Positions 1-7,568 of a stretch of 64,000 nt of DNA are shown in pieces. A program made the position numbers and the translations under genes. The stretch comes from Mesorhizobium sp. (GTDB taxonomy: Bacteria > Pseudomonadota > Alphaproteobacteria > Rhizobiales > Rhizobiaceae). Position 1 is the first letter of the stretch. The number at the start of each line of letters is the position of its first letter. Location of the stretch: the NCBI GenBank assembly GCA_004963905.1, contig SUGL01000030.1:1-64000 (forward strand), in the 5' to 3' direction. The notes below the pieces were generated by a model. The model did not search any database. It had not been told where the DNA came from and saw nothing but the letters and a program-made list of their open reading frames with translations.

Positions 1-7
1 GATCGGG

Positions 8-55
8 GGAGAGGTGGCTCGGCGAAGCCGAGACGGAGTGGGGGTCGACCAGCGC
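8..55. repeat. fragment of an intergenic palindromic repeat
   Basis: The stretch contains a short inverted motif (GGCTCGG facing CCGAG) flanked by GAGAGGTGG and GGAGTGGGG. This composition resembles the outer arms of the longer palindromic repeats found elsewhere in the window, such as 56141-56269. No gene is visible between the left edge and the Hpt stop codon at 109. Confidence 0.4.
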
Positions 56-108
56 AGCATTAGAGAGGGGGCTGGCGCCGCCGATTGCCCTACTTCACGC
101 CAGGGCAA

Positions 109-390
109 TCAGGCCAGCGTCCGCTCGATCTCCGCGATCAAGGCATCGAGCGCCGCGCGCACACTCCCGCCATCCGCCTGTTCCAGCAGCAGCGTCTCCA
201 GCTCGGACGCCCGCGCGCCGATCTCCGCGAAGCCGAACGTCCCTGCAGCGCCCGCGAGCGAGTGGGCGAGCCGGACGAGCGGCTCGTTGCCGGGCAGGGG
301 GTCGCGCGCGATGGCCTTCAGCTCGCCAAGCTGATCGGCGCAGCGGGCGAGGAAGCGTTGGCGCAACGGGGCGAAGGGATCGTTGGGGAT
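109..390 (-). CDS. Hpt-domain histidine phosphotransfer protein
   Basis: A small single-domain histidine phosphotransfer protein of 85-93 residues. Such proteins relay phosphate between a hybrid sensor kinase and a response regulator in the cytoplasm. The diagnostic motif LAHSLAGAAGTFGF contains the phospho-accepting His in the HxLxGxxxxxG context of the Hpt four-helix bundle. No ATG, GTG or TTG has a ribosome binding site. The nearest canonical start is TTG at 366, which has none, whereas an ATC codon at 390-388 follows AGGAG by 7 nt and adds eight residues (IPNDPFAP). I therefore favour a rare ATC start, though TTG 366 cannot be excluded. The first codons and the leader are copied at 2009-2141. 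No partner kinase is adjacent. Confidence 0.75.
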   Translation of the reverse strand: MPNDPFAPLRQRFLARCADQLGELKAIARDPLPGNEPLVRLAHSLAGAAGTFGFAEIGARASELETLLLEQADGGSVRAALDALIAEIERTLA

Positions 391-450
391 GGGAGTGCTC
401 CTGGGTATGTGAGGGGGTATTCAAGCAGAAAGCAGGGCGGGGTGGAATGG
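320..450. repeat. direct repeat copy A (5' end of the Hpt gene plus leader)
   Basis: About 130 bp that recur in the same orientation at 2009-2141 with roughly 90% identity by eye. They share the first codons of the Hpt gene, its AGGAG site and its leader (for example GGTATTCAAGCAGAAA). The two copies bracket 1.6 kb carrying the methyltransferase at 1296-1943. Copy A is continuous with the intact Hpt gene; copy B diverges after about 25 codons. Confidence 0.85.
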
Positions 451-655
451 TGGTGGGATGGTGAAGACTCGCGTTCGCGGACCCTCCAATGCGTCTTTCT
501 CCCCCTCGTGCGCCGGCGCCGGCTTCCGCGCTTGCCGGGCTAGCTCCCCGACGCAGGGATTTTGAAAGGTTGCCGTTTGTCTTGCTGCAAGATTTTCCAT
601 TCATTTCAGTGAAATCAGCGCAAACGCCGGGGATTGGTTGAAGCCGCCCCAACCT

Positions 656-837
656 CGTCATTCTATGGCGGAGCAAGGAGCGAAGCGACGCGGCGCAGAC
701 CATAGAATCCATTCCGTGACCTGGAAGCGCCGCCACGGTGCAGAATTCTGCTCCGCTGCACGCCTTGGCGAAGGTAACGGCATGGATTCCAGGGTCTTCG
801 CGACGGAGCTTCGCTCCTGCTCCGCCCTGGAATGACG
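656..837. repeat. about 180-bp imperfect palindromic repeat
   Basis: The left arm starts CGTCATTCTATGGCGGAGCA and the right arm ends GCTCCGCCCTGGAATGACG. The arms are imperfect reverse complements, and inner segments also pair (GGATTCCAGGGTC with GACCATAGAATCC). Elements with these termini are, to my knowledge, common between rhizobial genes. Transcribed RNA would form a long hairpin. It lies in non-coding DNA. Confidence 0.75.
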
Positions 838-928
838 ATCGCGATGGGCGTTCCGGCCAATCTCCAACGCATGCCGCCTGCCAACGCAAACAGAGCCGAC
901 CGGTCAAAATCCCCGTGCAGTGCCAGGC

Positions 929-1031
929 TAGAGCAATTCCAGGAAAAGTGTGAGCGGTTTTCCGTCAGGAATTGCGTCAAAACAAGGAGATAGAGCGGTT
1001 CGCCGTTTCCGTGAAACGGTGAAACGCTCTA
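929..1031. repeat. about 100-bp RIME-like intergenic repeat
   Basis: Begins TAGAGCAATTCC and ends GTTTCCGTGAAACGGTGAAA followed by CGCTCTA, with an internal hairpin TTTCCGTGAAA. The 3' half recurs at 42675-42712. I associate this sequence with dispersed intergenic repeats of Mesorhizobium and relatives. Confidence 0.75.
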
Positions 1032-1295
1032 GAAGCCGCAGCGCATTTGCCGAAAGTGGCCGCTCCCGTCGCCGCTGGTACATCCGCAGTCGGCGACGGG
1101 TGCTGGAGGGGCCGGGTGAAGCATGTTCGCCGGCCTGTCCCCCGTGCTGGTGAATCTACAACCGCATCGGTGGTCACTCAATTAAGGCTATGTGCTGGTG
1201 GCCTCATCCGTTCAGGGGCCTTGTCGGAGACCCGCCGGTTACCCTGCGTTCAGCTCCGCCGTATAACAATCCGGGCTTCGGAGGGCGGCAGGGCG

Positions 1296-1943
1296 ATGTT
1301 GGACAATTACGAGGTGGACCGGTTTGGCGTGATCCACCAGATCGACTTCACGCCGATCAAGTACGACAAAAAGTATATTTCCTATTACGAGGACCTGAGC
1401 GACCGCACCATCAAGCTCGGCTATCAGCGGCTCGGCTGGGTGCTGGGAGTAACCGGCGAGATTCCGCGCTCCGTGCTGGAGATCGGATACGGCACCGGCA
1501 CCTTCATCGAAGCCGCCAGGATTACCGGGGTCGCCGACTGCGCCGGCTACGACATCGCCGAGTTTCCGCTGCCCGACGGTGTCCGCTTCGTCGGTTGGGA
1601 CGAGGCGCTCGCCGGCACGTGGGATCTCGTCGCCATGTTCGACGTGCTCGAGCACATCCCGGATCTGAGTTTCCTCGGCCGCCTCAAGACCCGCCACCTG
1701 GCCGTCGCCGTCCCTTACTGCCGCTGGCGCGAGCTCGGCGCCGACGGCGACGCCTGGTTCCAAACCTGGCGCATGCGCCTCCCCAACGAGCACCTGCACC
1801 ACTTCGACCGCGACTCGCTGGTGGCGCTGCTCGCGCACCACGGCTTCGAATGCGTGACGCTGAACGGCTTCGAGGACGGCATCAGGCTGCGGCCCGGGGA
1901 GGTGGGGCCGAATATTTTGTCGGGGTTTTTCAGGAGGGGGTAG
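1296..1943 (+). CDS. class I SAM-dependent methyltransferase
   Basis: A 215-residue protein of the Methyltransf_23 type. The SAM-binding motif I is VLEIGYGTGTFIEAA (about residues 64-78), followed by the acidic loop (GYDIAEFP) and the DLVAMFDVLEHIPD motif typical of small-molecule or glycan methyltransferases. The C-terminal PNEHLHHFDRDSL segment is also family-typical. The ATG at 1296 is chosen because it follows a GGAGGG stretch and begins the conserved part; upstream in-frame sequence is repeat and spacer. It sits alone between the two copies of the 130-bp direct repeat, so it may have arrived with that rearrangement, although its composition matches the chromosome. The substrate cannot be read from the sequence. 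Confidence 0.8.
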   Translation: MLDNYEVDRFGVIHQIDFTPIKYDKKYISYYEDLSDRTIKLGYQRLGWVLGVTGEIPRSVLEIGYGTGTFIEAARITGVADCAGYDIAEFPLPDGVRFVGWDEALAGTWDLVAMFDVLEHIPDLSFLGRLKTRHLAVAVPYCRWRELGADGDAWFQTWRMRLPNEHLHHFDRDSLVALLAHHGFECVTLNGFEDGIRLRPGEVGPNILSGFFRRG

Positions 1944-2008
1944 GGCGGTTTTCATCTGCGCCGCCGAAGCAGAGCTGGGCAGGGGAGCCTCATACGCGAC
2001 GATCGTTT

Positions 2009-2141
2009 AGCTCCGCGAGCTGATCGGCGCAGCGGGCGAGGAAGCGCTGGCGCAACGGGGCGAAGGGATCGTTGGGGATGGCGGTGCTCCTGGGTGGATG
2101 TCAGGGGTATTCAAGCAGAAAACTGGTGCGTGGAATGGTGA
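2009..2141. repeat. direct repeat copy B (truncated Hpt 5' end)
   Basis: Second copy of the segment at 320-450, containing about the first 25 codons of an Hpt gene on the minus strand, its AGGAG site and its leader. It runs out of similarity on the Hpt side near 2009, so this copy is a gene remnant. The rest of 1944-2307 holds no gene. The AT-richer accessory block begins right after this copy. Confidence 0.85.
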
Positions 2142-2307
2142 ACCTTTACGCACTCGGATAGGTACTGGTAGTCAATGCTCGAATGCTGCTCAACAGAGAT
2201 GTCGGAACGAGAAGAGGACCAAGAGATGTGGAAATGTTTAGAGTGGAGATAGGCAGCGCCGAACGTCATCAAGTTGTATTACGCTAAGCGTGACAGGAAG
2301 AACGCCA

Positions 2308-3111
2308 ATGGGACTTACGCTCAACCCTCATAGGCAAGGAGTTTGCTGCTTATGTGGCTCCGCCGACGAATTGACTGGTGAGCATAAAATAAAGGCGTCT
2401 GCGTTACGGCTGGAGTTTGGCGCAGACCGAATGATGATCGGGGAGTTCGGCGGGCCGAAAGAGAGCATGAGGGTGGCTCAAGGAGTAAAGTCGAAAGTCC
2501 TTCACTTTGGCGCGCCGATGTGTGCTCCTTGCAACAATACTCGCACGCAACCCGCGGATAACGAGTTCGACCTTTTTCACAAAACCGCACGCGAGCTTAT
2601 GGTCAACGGACGGGACCCGAAGCTGGTGTTCGAGGATAAGCGCTACAAGGTCGGATCGGCAGCCTATCTAAACGTGTTTCGCTACTTCGCAAAGCTATTA
2701 TGCTGCCATTTAGCGGATGTTGGTGGTCCTTGCCCTCGGCACTTGTCTCGCTTTGCCCTCGGCCAGGCGAGCATAAATTGCGTTTGGCTCGATGTAGATC
2801 ATGACTGGGTTTACAAGCAAACCTCGACCGAGTTTGGGACGCATCAGTACGCCGCGCACGGTGGCTTGGTTGTCTACGGGGACAAGAAGACTGGTGGCCC
2901 GAATGCTTTTCACTCTGCCCTTACGGTTGGGCCGCTGCGGTACGTTTTTTTCTCGCGTCTCAACCGATTTGAACGACTTGAATTGCGGCTTGTCCATCGC
3001 GAATTCTACGATTGGTGTCGTACGGAAGTACGAAGATCTATAGACCAGCCAATTGCCGATACGGACCGATTGCGATTAGGTCTACCAGTATCGGAGCCGC
3101 CAGAAAGTTAA
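2308..3111 (+). CDS. HNH-type zinc-binding protein, putative nuclease
   Basis: A 267-residue protein. Its N-terminus has the layout of an HNH/treble-clef nuclease: a CxxC pair at residues 13-16, Glu-His at 25-26 (GEHKIKASAL), and a second CxxC pair followed by Asn-Asn at 72-77 (CAPCNNTRTQ). The remaining 190 residues, including NVFRYFAKLLCCHLADVG, match no family I recognise. ATG 2308 is chosen over in-frame GTG 2290 because AGGAAG lies 8 nt upstream. The gene is clearly AT-richer than its neighbours to the left, and it precedes the coupled pair at 3285-4648 on the same strand after a 173-bp gap. HNH proteins are frequent in defence and mobile loci, so a nuclease effector is possible but not shown. 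Confidence 0.7.
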   Translation: MGLTLNPHRQGVCCLCGSADELTGEHKIKASALRLEFGADRMMIGEFGGPKESMRVAQGVKSKVLHFGAPMCAPCNNTRTQPADNEFDLFHKTARELMVNGRDPKLVFEDKRYKVGSAAYLNVFRYFAKLLCCHLADVGGPCPRHLSRFALGQASINCVWLDVDHDWVYKQTSTEFGTHQYAAHGGLVVYGDKKTGGPNAFHSALTVGPLRYVFFSRLNRFERLELRLVHREFYDWCRTEVRRSIDQPIADTDRLRLGLPVSEPPES

Positions 3112-3284
3112 GTCGAGCCTGTTCGTTAGGAGATGTGCGCATTAGGTCGCCCCAGCTTTCTGGTTGCCTCCTCGTGCCCGCTTACGCCTTCACGCTTTAC
3201 ACAAAAGCTGAAGTTTGGTCGTTACTTGTCACGACTGAAATGTTCTACTAACGTTCGCAAACTGATACGTAGATGGAGTCGTTT

Positions 3285-3902
3285 ATGGCAAAGCAGCCGG
3301 CCACCAAGAATGGAACGTCGCGAATTCGTTTCATAATGCTCGACGCTGAGATTCCAGAGGGCGATCTGAGCCAGATCACTTTGGCCATCCAAAATGCCCT
3401 GAAGCCGACAACTACAATCGTCCAGCGACGTTTACCCGCCCAAACGGCTGCCGCCTTGCAGAATGGTGTGCAAGAAGAAGAAATGGAGTCAGAGGACGAA
3501 CTGGTCGACACTGCTGGGGAAGCCTTAACGGAACCTGTTGAGGTACGGCCCCAACGCGAAACTCGCACCCGCAAGCCGACCGTACCGAAGGTGTTGGAAC
3601 TAGATCTCTCGTCTGGAGCTTCGTTCGAGGCATTCGCCGGCAAGCATGCGCCCAAAAACGATATAGAGCGCAATCTCGTTGTGCTCGCATGGTTTAAAGA
3701 GCATCGCCCGGATGAGGAAGTAACTGCGAACCACGTCTATACCTGCTATCGCGCCGTGAAATGGCCTTCAGGAATAGATGATTTCTCATGGCCACTCCGA
3801 GCTCTGAAGAAAGAGCAACTCGTCATGAGCCCCCATCGTGGGCAATATGTCATCAACCACCTCGGCATCGCGCGAGTTGAGAAGATGGGCGCAGGCTCTT
3901 GA
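3285..3902 (+). CDS. hypothetical protein, first gene of a coupled pair
   Basis: A 205-residue cytoplasmic protein I cannot assign to a family. Residues 10-45 (SRIRFIMLDAEIPEGDLSQI and onward) look like a compact N-terminal domain. An acidic linker follows at about 65-110. Residues 125-195 (from NDIERNLVVLAWFKEH) resemble residues 16-89 of the next protein, with the same AWF core, a Tyr-containing helix, a leucine-rich middle and a glycine-tyrosine near the end (GQYVINHLG here, GGYRLAGAV there). The segment has the size and pattern of a winged-helix domain. ATG 3285 is preferred over ATG 3273 because GGAG lies 6 nt before it. Its stop overlaps the TTG start of the next gene, so the two are probably co-translated. 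Plausible role: partner or antitoxin of the HEPN protein, or a DNA-binding subunit; this is inference. Confidence 0.65.
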   Translation: MAKQPATKNGTSRIRFIMLDAEIPEGDLSQITLAIQNALKPTTTIVQRRLPAQTAAALQNGVQEEEMESEDELVDTAGEALTEPVEVRPQRETRTRKPTVPKVLELDLSSGASFEAFAGKHAPKNDIERNLVVLAWFKEHRPDEEVTANHVYTCYRAVKWPSGIDDFSWPLRALKKEQLVMSPHRGQYVINHLGIARVEKMGAGS

Positions 3903-4648
3903 CAATAGCTGATTTTGCCGGGTCTTCACCGGGCTTTTATCGCAAGACGGCGGTTGAGCAGCTTTTAGCGCTCGCCTGGTTTGTGGAAGCACGGCAGCAG
4001 CGCGCATACTTCGATGGCGCGTATATACGGCAGTGTTTCAAGGAGGCGGGGATCGAACCTCCTGACATGAGTGTTTACCTGCCGCGATTGGCCGCAAAAA
4101 GGCCGCCCCAACTCATTAAGGAAAAGGGTGGGTACCGGCTCGCAGGGGCAGTTCGCCGCGCACTGGATGTGCGCCTCGGCGGCGATCCAACCACGTCCGC
4201 TGTAGCGAAGGCTCTCACCGATCTACCCACGCAAATACCAGACTTGGCAGAGCGAGAGTTCTTGACTGAGGCTCTGAATTGCTATCGCGTCCGGGCATTC
4301 CGTGCGACCATCATCATGGCATGGAATCTGGCCTACGACCACTTGGTACGCTGGGTGTTCAGTGATCCAATCCGTATTCAGTCTTTGAACGCCGGAATCG
4401 CGTCAAAATACCCCAAAAAGACTTTAGTGGTGGCGAGGCATGAGGATGCAGATACGCTGAAGGAATCTGAGTTCATCGAGGCCGCTCGAACTGCGAACCT
4501 GTTGGACAAAAACACAACTCAAATCCTTAAGGATAAACTGGGCCGCCGCAATATGGCTGCTCACCCTTCGCGGGTTACGATCACGCAGCACCAAGCCGAC
4601 GATATGATAACGGACTTGGTGGCAAATGTGATCTTGAAGCTATGCTAG
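3899..4648 (+). CDS. HEPN-motif protein with shared winged-helix-like N-domain
   Basis: A 249-residue protein with two parts. Residues 16-89 are similar to the C-terminal domain of the protein encoded just upstream. Residues about 115-249 form a helical domain that ends with GRRNMAAHPS, i.e. Arg217-Asn-x-x-x-His222, the Rx4H signature of HEPN RNases, preceded by the helix TIIMAWNLAYDHLVRWVF. HEPN domains act as RNA-cleaving toxins in abortive infection and toxin-antitoxin systems. The start is TTG 3899, overlapping the previous stop as TTGA, and no other start gives the conserved N-terminus. Composition is AT-richer than the chromosome. Toxin activity is inferred from the motif; a non-toxic HEPN role is possible. 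Confidence 0.7.
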   Translation: MTIADFAGSSPGFYRKTAVEQLLALAWFVEARQQRAYFDGAYIRQCFKEAGIEPPDMSVYLPRLAAKRPPQLIKEKGGYRLAGAVRRALDVRLGGDPTTSAVAKALTDLPTQIPDLAEREFLTEALNCYRVRAFRATIIMAWNLAYDHLVRWVFSDPIRIQSLNAGIASKYPKKTLVVARHEDADTLKESEFIEAARTANLLDKNTTQILKDKLGRRNMAAHPSRVTITQHQADDMITDLVANVILKLC

Positions 4649-4687
4649 CCCTTGCCAACCCCGCCCCCTTCCCCTAATCTCCCTGTT

Positions 4688-4703
4688 GAGAAAACCTTTT
4701 CCC
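4688..4703. promoter_or_regulatory. putative LacI-family operator, distal copy
   Basis: GAGAAAACCTTTTCCC is a near-perfect inverted repeat with arms GAGAAAA and TTTTCCC. The same sequence with perfect arms occurs exactly 68 bp downstream. It lies 92 bp before the LacI-family start codon. Confidence 0.65.
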
Positions 4704-4755
4704 AAATCGCCTTACACCTGCTGACGTCACCCGTCATCACCGCGCAGGCCGATAA

Positions 4756-4771
4756 GGGAAAACCTTTTCCC
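4756..4771. promoter_or_regulatory. putative LacI-family operator, proximal copy
   Basis: GGGAAAACCTTTTCCC has perfect arms GGGAAAA/TTTTCCC around a CC centre. It lies 23 bp before the regulator start, so it could block transcription or early elongation. With the copy at 4688 it could support looping and autoregulation of the sugar operon. Confidence 0.7.
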
Positions 4772-4794
4772 AGCTAAGGGAATCCGCCGCGCCC

Positions 4795-5847
4795 ATGCCG
4801 TCCGACGCCGAGCCAGCGCCAGTTTCCGCCAAGCCGCCGGTCACGCTGCGCGAGGTGGCGGCCGCGGCCGGGGTCAGCGTGGCGACGGCGTCCAAGGCGC
4901 TGAACGGGCAGGGGCGCATGACCGCCGAGACGCGCGAGCGCATCCGCGAGACGGCGCGGCTGCTCGGCTTCCGGCCGAACAGCCTGGCGCAGAGCCTGCT
5001 TCGCAAGCGCTCCTTCACCGTCGGCCTGCTCACCAACGATACCTATGGCCGCTTCTCGCTGCCGCTGATGGCCGGCGTTTCGGATGCGCTGGTCGACAAT
5101 GGCGTGTCGGTGTTCCTGTGCAACGTCGAGGACGACACGCGGCTCGGCCAGCTGCATGTCGAGGCCATGCTCGACAAGCGCGTCGACGGCATCATCGCCA
5201 CCGGAAAACGCATCGACCGCCACCTGCCGGTCGACCTCTCCAACCTGCGCGTGCCCGTGGTCTACGCCTTCACCCAGCCGGACCCCGGCGCGGTCGGGCT
5301 GGTCTCCGACGATGCCGGCGGCGCGCGGCTGGCGGTCGAGCACTTCGTGCGGCTCGGGCGCCGCCGCATCGCCCATGTCAGCGGCCCGGCGAGCTTCGCG
5401 GTGGTGCACGCACGCGCCCAGGCCTATCGCGACGTGCTGGAGGAGCACGGCCTGCCCGCCGACGAGCCGCTGCTCGGCGCCTGGTCGGAAGGCTGGGGCC
5501 ACGAGGCGGTGGCAAAGCTGTTCGGCAAGGCGGGCAGGGAGGGGTGGCCGGACGCGGTCTTCTGCGGCAACGACCAGATCGCCCGCGGCGTCATCGACGC
5601 GCTGCGCGAACGCGGGATCCGTGTGCCCGAGGATGTCGGCGTCATCGGCTTCGACAATTGGGAGATCGTGGCCGAGGCGACGCGCCCGCCGCTCACCTCG
5701 GTCGACATGAACCTTTCGACGCTCGGCCGCGAGGCCGGGCTCGCGCTGCTTTCGCTCGTGGGCGGCCAGCCGGCCGCGCCGGGCATCAGGAAACTGCCGT
5801 GCCGGCTGGTGGTGCGTCAGTCATGCGGCCGTCCGCCGGGCGGCTGA
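4795..5847 (+). CDS. LacI-family transcriptional regulator of the sugar operon
   Basis: A 350-residue repressor of normal family length. The HTH starts at about residue 15 (VTLREVAAAAGVSVATASKA) and is followed by the hinge helix and PNSLAQSLLRKRSFTVGLL. The periplasmic-binding-protein-like sensor domain ends with the family-typical DVGVIGFDNWEIVAEATRPP and a C-terminal region with leucine-rich repeats. It is the first gene of a plus-strand block followed by a sugar ABC binding protein, two permeases and a GH127 enzyme, so its effector is probably an arabinose-containing oligosaccharide or its breakdown product. Two operator-like palindromes lie just upstream. Confidence 0.9.
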   Translation: MPSDAEPAPVSAKPPVTLREVAAAAGVSVATASKALNGQGRMTAETRERIRETARLLGFRPNSLAQSLLRKRSFTVGLLTNDTYGRFSLPLMAGVSDALVDNGVSVFLCNVEDDTRLGQLHVEAMLDKRVDGIIATGKRIDRHLPVDLSNLRVPVVYAFTQPDPGAVGLVSDDAGGARLAVEHFVRLGRRRIAHVSGPASFAVVHARAQAYRDVLEEHGLPADEPLLGAWSEGWGHEAVAKLFGKAGREGWPDAVFCGNDQIARGVIDALRERGIRVPEDVGVIGFDNWEIVAEATRPPLTSVDMNLSTLGREAGLALLSLVGGQPAAPGIRKLPCRLVVRQSCGRPPGG

Positions 5848-5902
5848 GGCGGGCCAGCGCTTTCCGCCAACGGGCAAGCGCGGCCGAACTGGGAGGAGAA
5901 CC

Positions 5903-7165
5903 ATGAGGAGGAGAATGATGAAAACCATGATCGCGAAACTGGCGCTCGCCGTGGCCGTGATCGGCGGCGGCCTGCAGGCGGCGTCCGCCGAGACCGCCAA
6001 CATCTGGGTGCGCGCCGACGGCTCGAACTTCATGCCGCGCATCGTCGACGCCTTCAACAAGGCGCATAAGGACCAGATCAAGCTCGACATCATCCCCAAC
6101 GCCGAGATCATTCCGAAATATGGCGCGGCCGCCGCCGGCGGCACCGCGCCCGACGCGCTGTCGCTCGACCTGATCTACACGCCGTCCTTTGCCGCCGCCG
6201 GCCAGCTCGAGGACATCACCGACTGGGCGAAATCCTTGCCCTATTTTTCCAGCCTCTCGCCGGCGCATGTGAAGACCGGCACCTATAAGGGCCGCGTCTA
6301 CGGCCTGCCGTTCTCGGCCGATTCCTCGGTGCTGATCTGGAACAAGAAGCTGTTCAAGCAGGCCGGGCTCGATCCGGAGAAAGGGCCGACCAACTGGGCC
6401 GAGATCGAGGCCGACGCCGAGAAGGTCAACGCGCTCGGCGGCGACATCAAGGGCTTCTACTTCTCCGGCAATTGCGGCGGCTGCAACATCTTCACCTTCA
6501 CGCCGCTGATCTGGGCCTCGGGCGGCGACATCCTCGCCGAGGACGGCTCCAAGGCGACGCTGGACAGCCCGCAGCTGCGCGGCGCCATCGACCTCTACCG
6601 CTCGATGGTGAAGAAGGGCCTGGTGCCCGAGGGCGCGCAGACCGACACCGGCGCCAACTTCTTCGCCGCCTTCGCCGGCGGCAAGATCGGCATCTCGCCG
6701 TCCGGCGCCTTCGCCATCGGCGCGCTCAACACGCAATATCCTGATATCGACTACGGCATCACCTTCCTGCCGGGCAAGGACGGCGGCTGGTCGTCCTTCG
6801 CCGGCGGCGACAATTTCGTCGTCACCAAGGGCACCAAGAAGATCGCCGTGGTGAAGGAGTTCCTGGACTTCGCCTACTCGCTGGAGGGCCAGACCATCCT
6901 TGCCAAATATGGCAGCCTGCCGGTGCGCGGCGACATTGCCAAGGACGCGCTGAAGGACCTCGATCCGCGCTACCAGGTGGCGGCCGAGGCGATGGCCAAG
7001 GGCAGGACGCCCTATTCGGTGGTGTTCAACGACCTGATCAACTCCGCCAACGGCCCGTGGACGCAGATGGTCAACGAGGTGTTCTTCGGCGACGATGTCG
7101 ACGGCGCGATCTCGAACGCGCAGGAGACCATGCAGTCGATCATCGACCAGGCGCCGAACAAGTAG
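5903..7165 (+). CDS. sugar ABC transporter substrate-binding protein
   Basis: A periplasmic binding protein of 420 residues (SBP_bac_1 type). The Sec signal peptide runs to the Ala-Ser-Ala cleavage site at about residue 29 (LQAASAETANIW). The mature part has the usual features, including the SPSGAFAIGAL segment and GGDNFVVTKGT near the hinge. It should capture an oligosaccharide and deliver it to the permeases at 7569-9346. The start is ambiguous: ATG 5903 follows GGAGGA, but ATG 5915 or 5918 follows another AGGAGG inside the reading frame and would shorten the peptide by 4-5 residues without harming the signal sequence. Confidence 0.9.
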   Translation: MRRRMMKTMIAKLALAVAVIGGGLQAASAETANIWVRADGSNFMPRIVDAFNKAHKDQIKLDIIPNAEIIPKYGAAAAGGTAPDALSLDLIYTPSFAAAGQLEDITDWAKSLPYFSSLSPAHVKTGTYKGRVYGLPFSADSSVLIWNKKLFKQAGLDPEKGPTNWAEIEADAEKVNALGGDIKGFYFSGNCGGCNIFTFTPLIWASGGDILAEDGSKATLDSPQLRGAIDLYRSMVKKGLVPEGAQTDTGANFFAAFAGGKIGISPSGAFAIGALNTQYPDIDYGITFLPGKDGGWSSFAGGDNFVVTKGTKKIAVVKEFLDFAYSLEGQTILAKYGSLPVRGDIAKDALKDLDPRYQVAAEAMAKGRTPYSVVFNDLINSANGPWTQMVNEVFFGDDVDGAISNAQETMQSIIDQAPNK

Positions 7166-7177
7166 CGCCAACCAGAA

Positions 7178-7318
7178 CCTCCCCCTCGAGGGGAGGTCGG
7201 ACCGAAGGTCCGGGTGGGGTCGCCGCGGCAGTGCTCGACGCTATCTCCCCGTCGAGTGCGTCGCGGAGGACCCCACCCCCGGCCTGCGGCCGGACCCTCC
7301 CCTCGAGGGGGAGGGGGA
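7178..7318. repeat. palindromic intergenic repeat
   Basis: An imperfect 140-bp palindrome with outer arms CTCCCCCTCGAGGGGAGG and CCTCCCCTCGAGGGGGAG and inner arms around GGTCCGGGTGGGGTC and GACCCCACCCCCGG (allowing mismatches). With the next repeat it fills the 400-bp gap between the binding protein and the first permease, and may stabilise or attenuate the operon mRNA after the highly needed binding-protein gene. Confidence 0.75.
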
Positions 7319-7394
7319 CGTAGTGCTAAACGGCAGGGACTGACGCGTTGAGAAAGCTCACTCACCAGCATCGCCAATTTGAGGCGCCGCGAGG

Positions 7395-7565
7395 CTCGCT
7401 CCCCCTTCTCCCCTTGTGGGAGAAGGTGGATCGGCGCGCAGCGCCGAGACGGATGAGGGGTGTTCCAGGGAACGCCGGCGCCTCACTCCGCTGGAACACC
7501 CCTCATCCGTCGCCTTCGGCGACACCTTCTCCCACAAGGGGCACAAGGGGAGAAGGGGAGGCCGA
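7395..7565. repeat. palindromic intergenic repeat
   Basis: About 170 bp with arms CTCCCCTTGTGGGAGAAGGT and its near reverse complement ACCTTCTCCCACAAGGGG, and inner arms GATGAGGGGTGTTCCAG and CTGGAACACCCCTCATC. The right arm carries a small internal duplication (ACAAGGGGCACAAGGGG). It ends 4 bp before the permease start and supplies its GAGG-type ribosome site. Confidence 0.75.
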
Positions 7566-7568
7566 GCT

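Larger units (their letters stand above)
451..1295. other. 845-bp gene-free interval
   Basis: No open frame here has a credible start, ribosome site or recognisable product. The interval holds two distinct repeats, a 180-bp imperfect palindrome at 656-837 and a RIME-like element at 929-1031. The rest (451-655 and 838-928) shows nothing I can name. The last 60 bases before 1296 should hold the promoter of the methyltransferase. Confidence 0.6.

Noticed and set aside
656..837. Short open frames inside the palindromic repeat
   Set aside because: Open frames appear on both strands as expected for GC-rich palindromes; none has a ribosome site or a domain.
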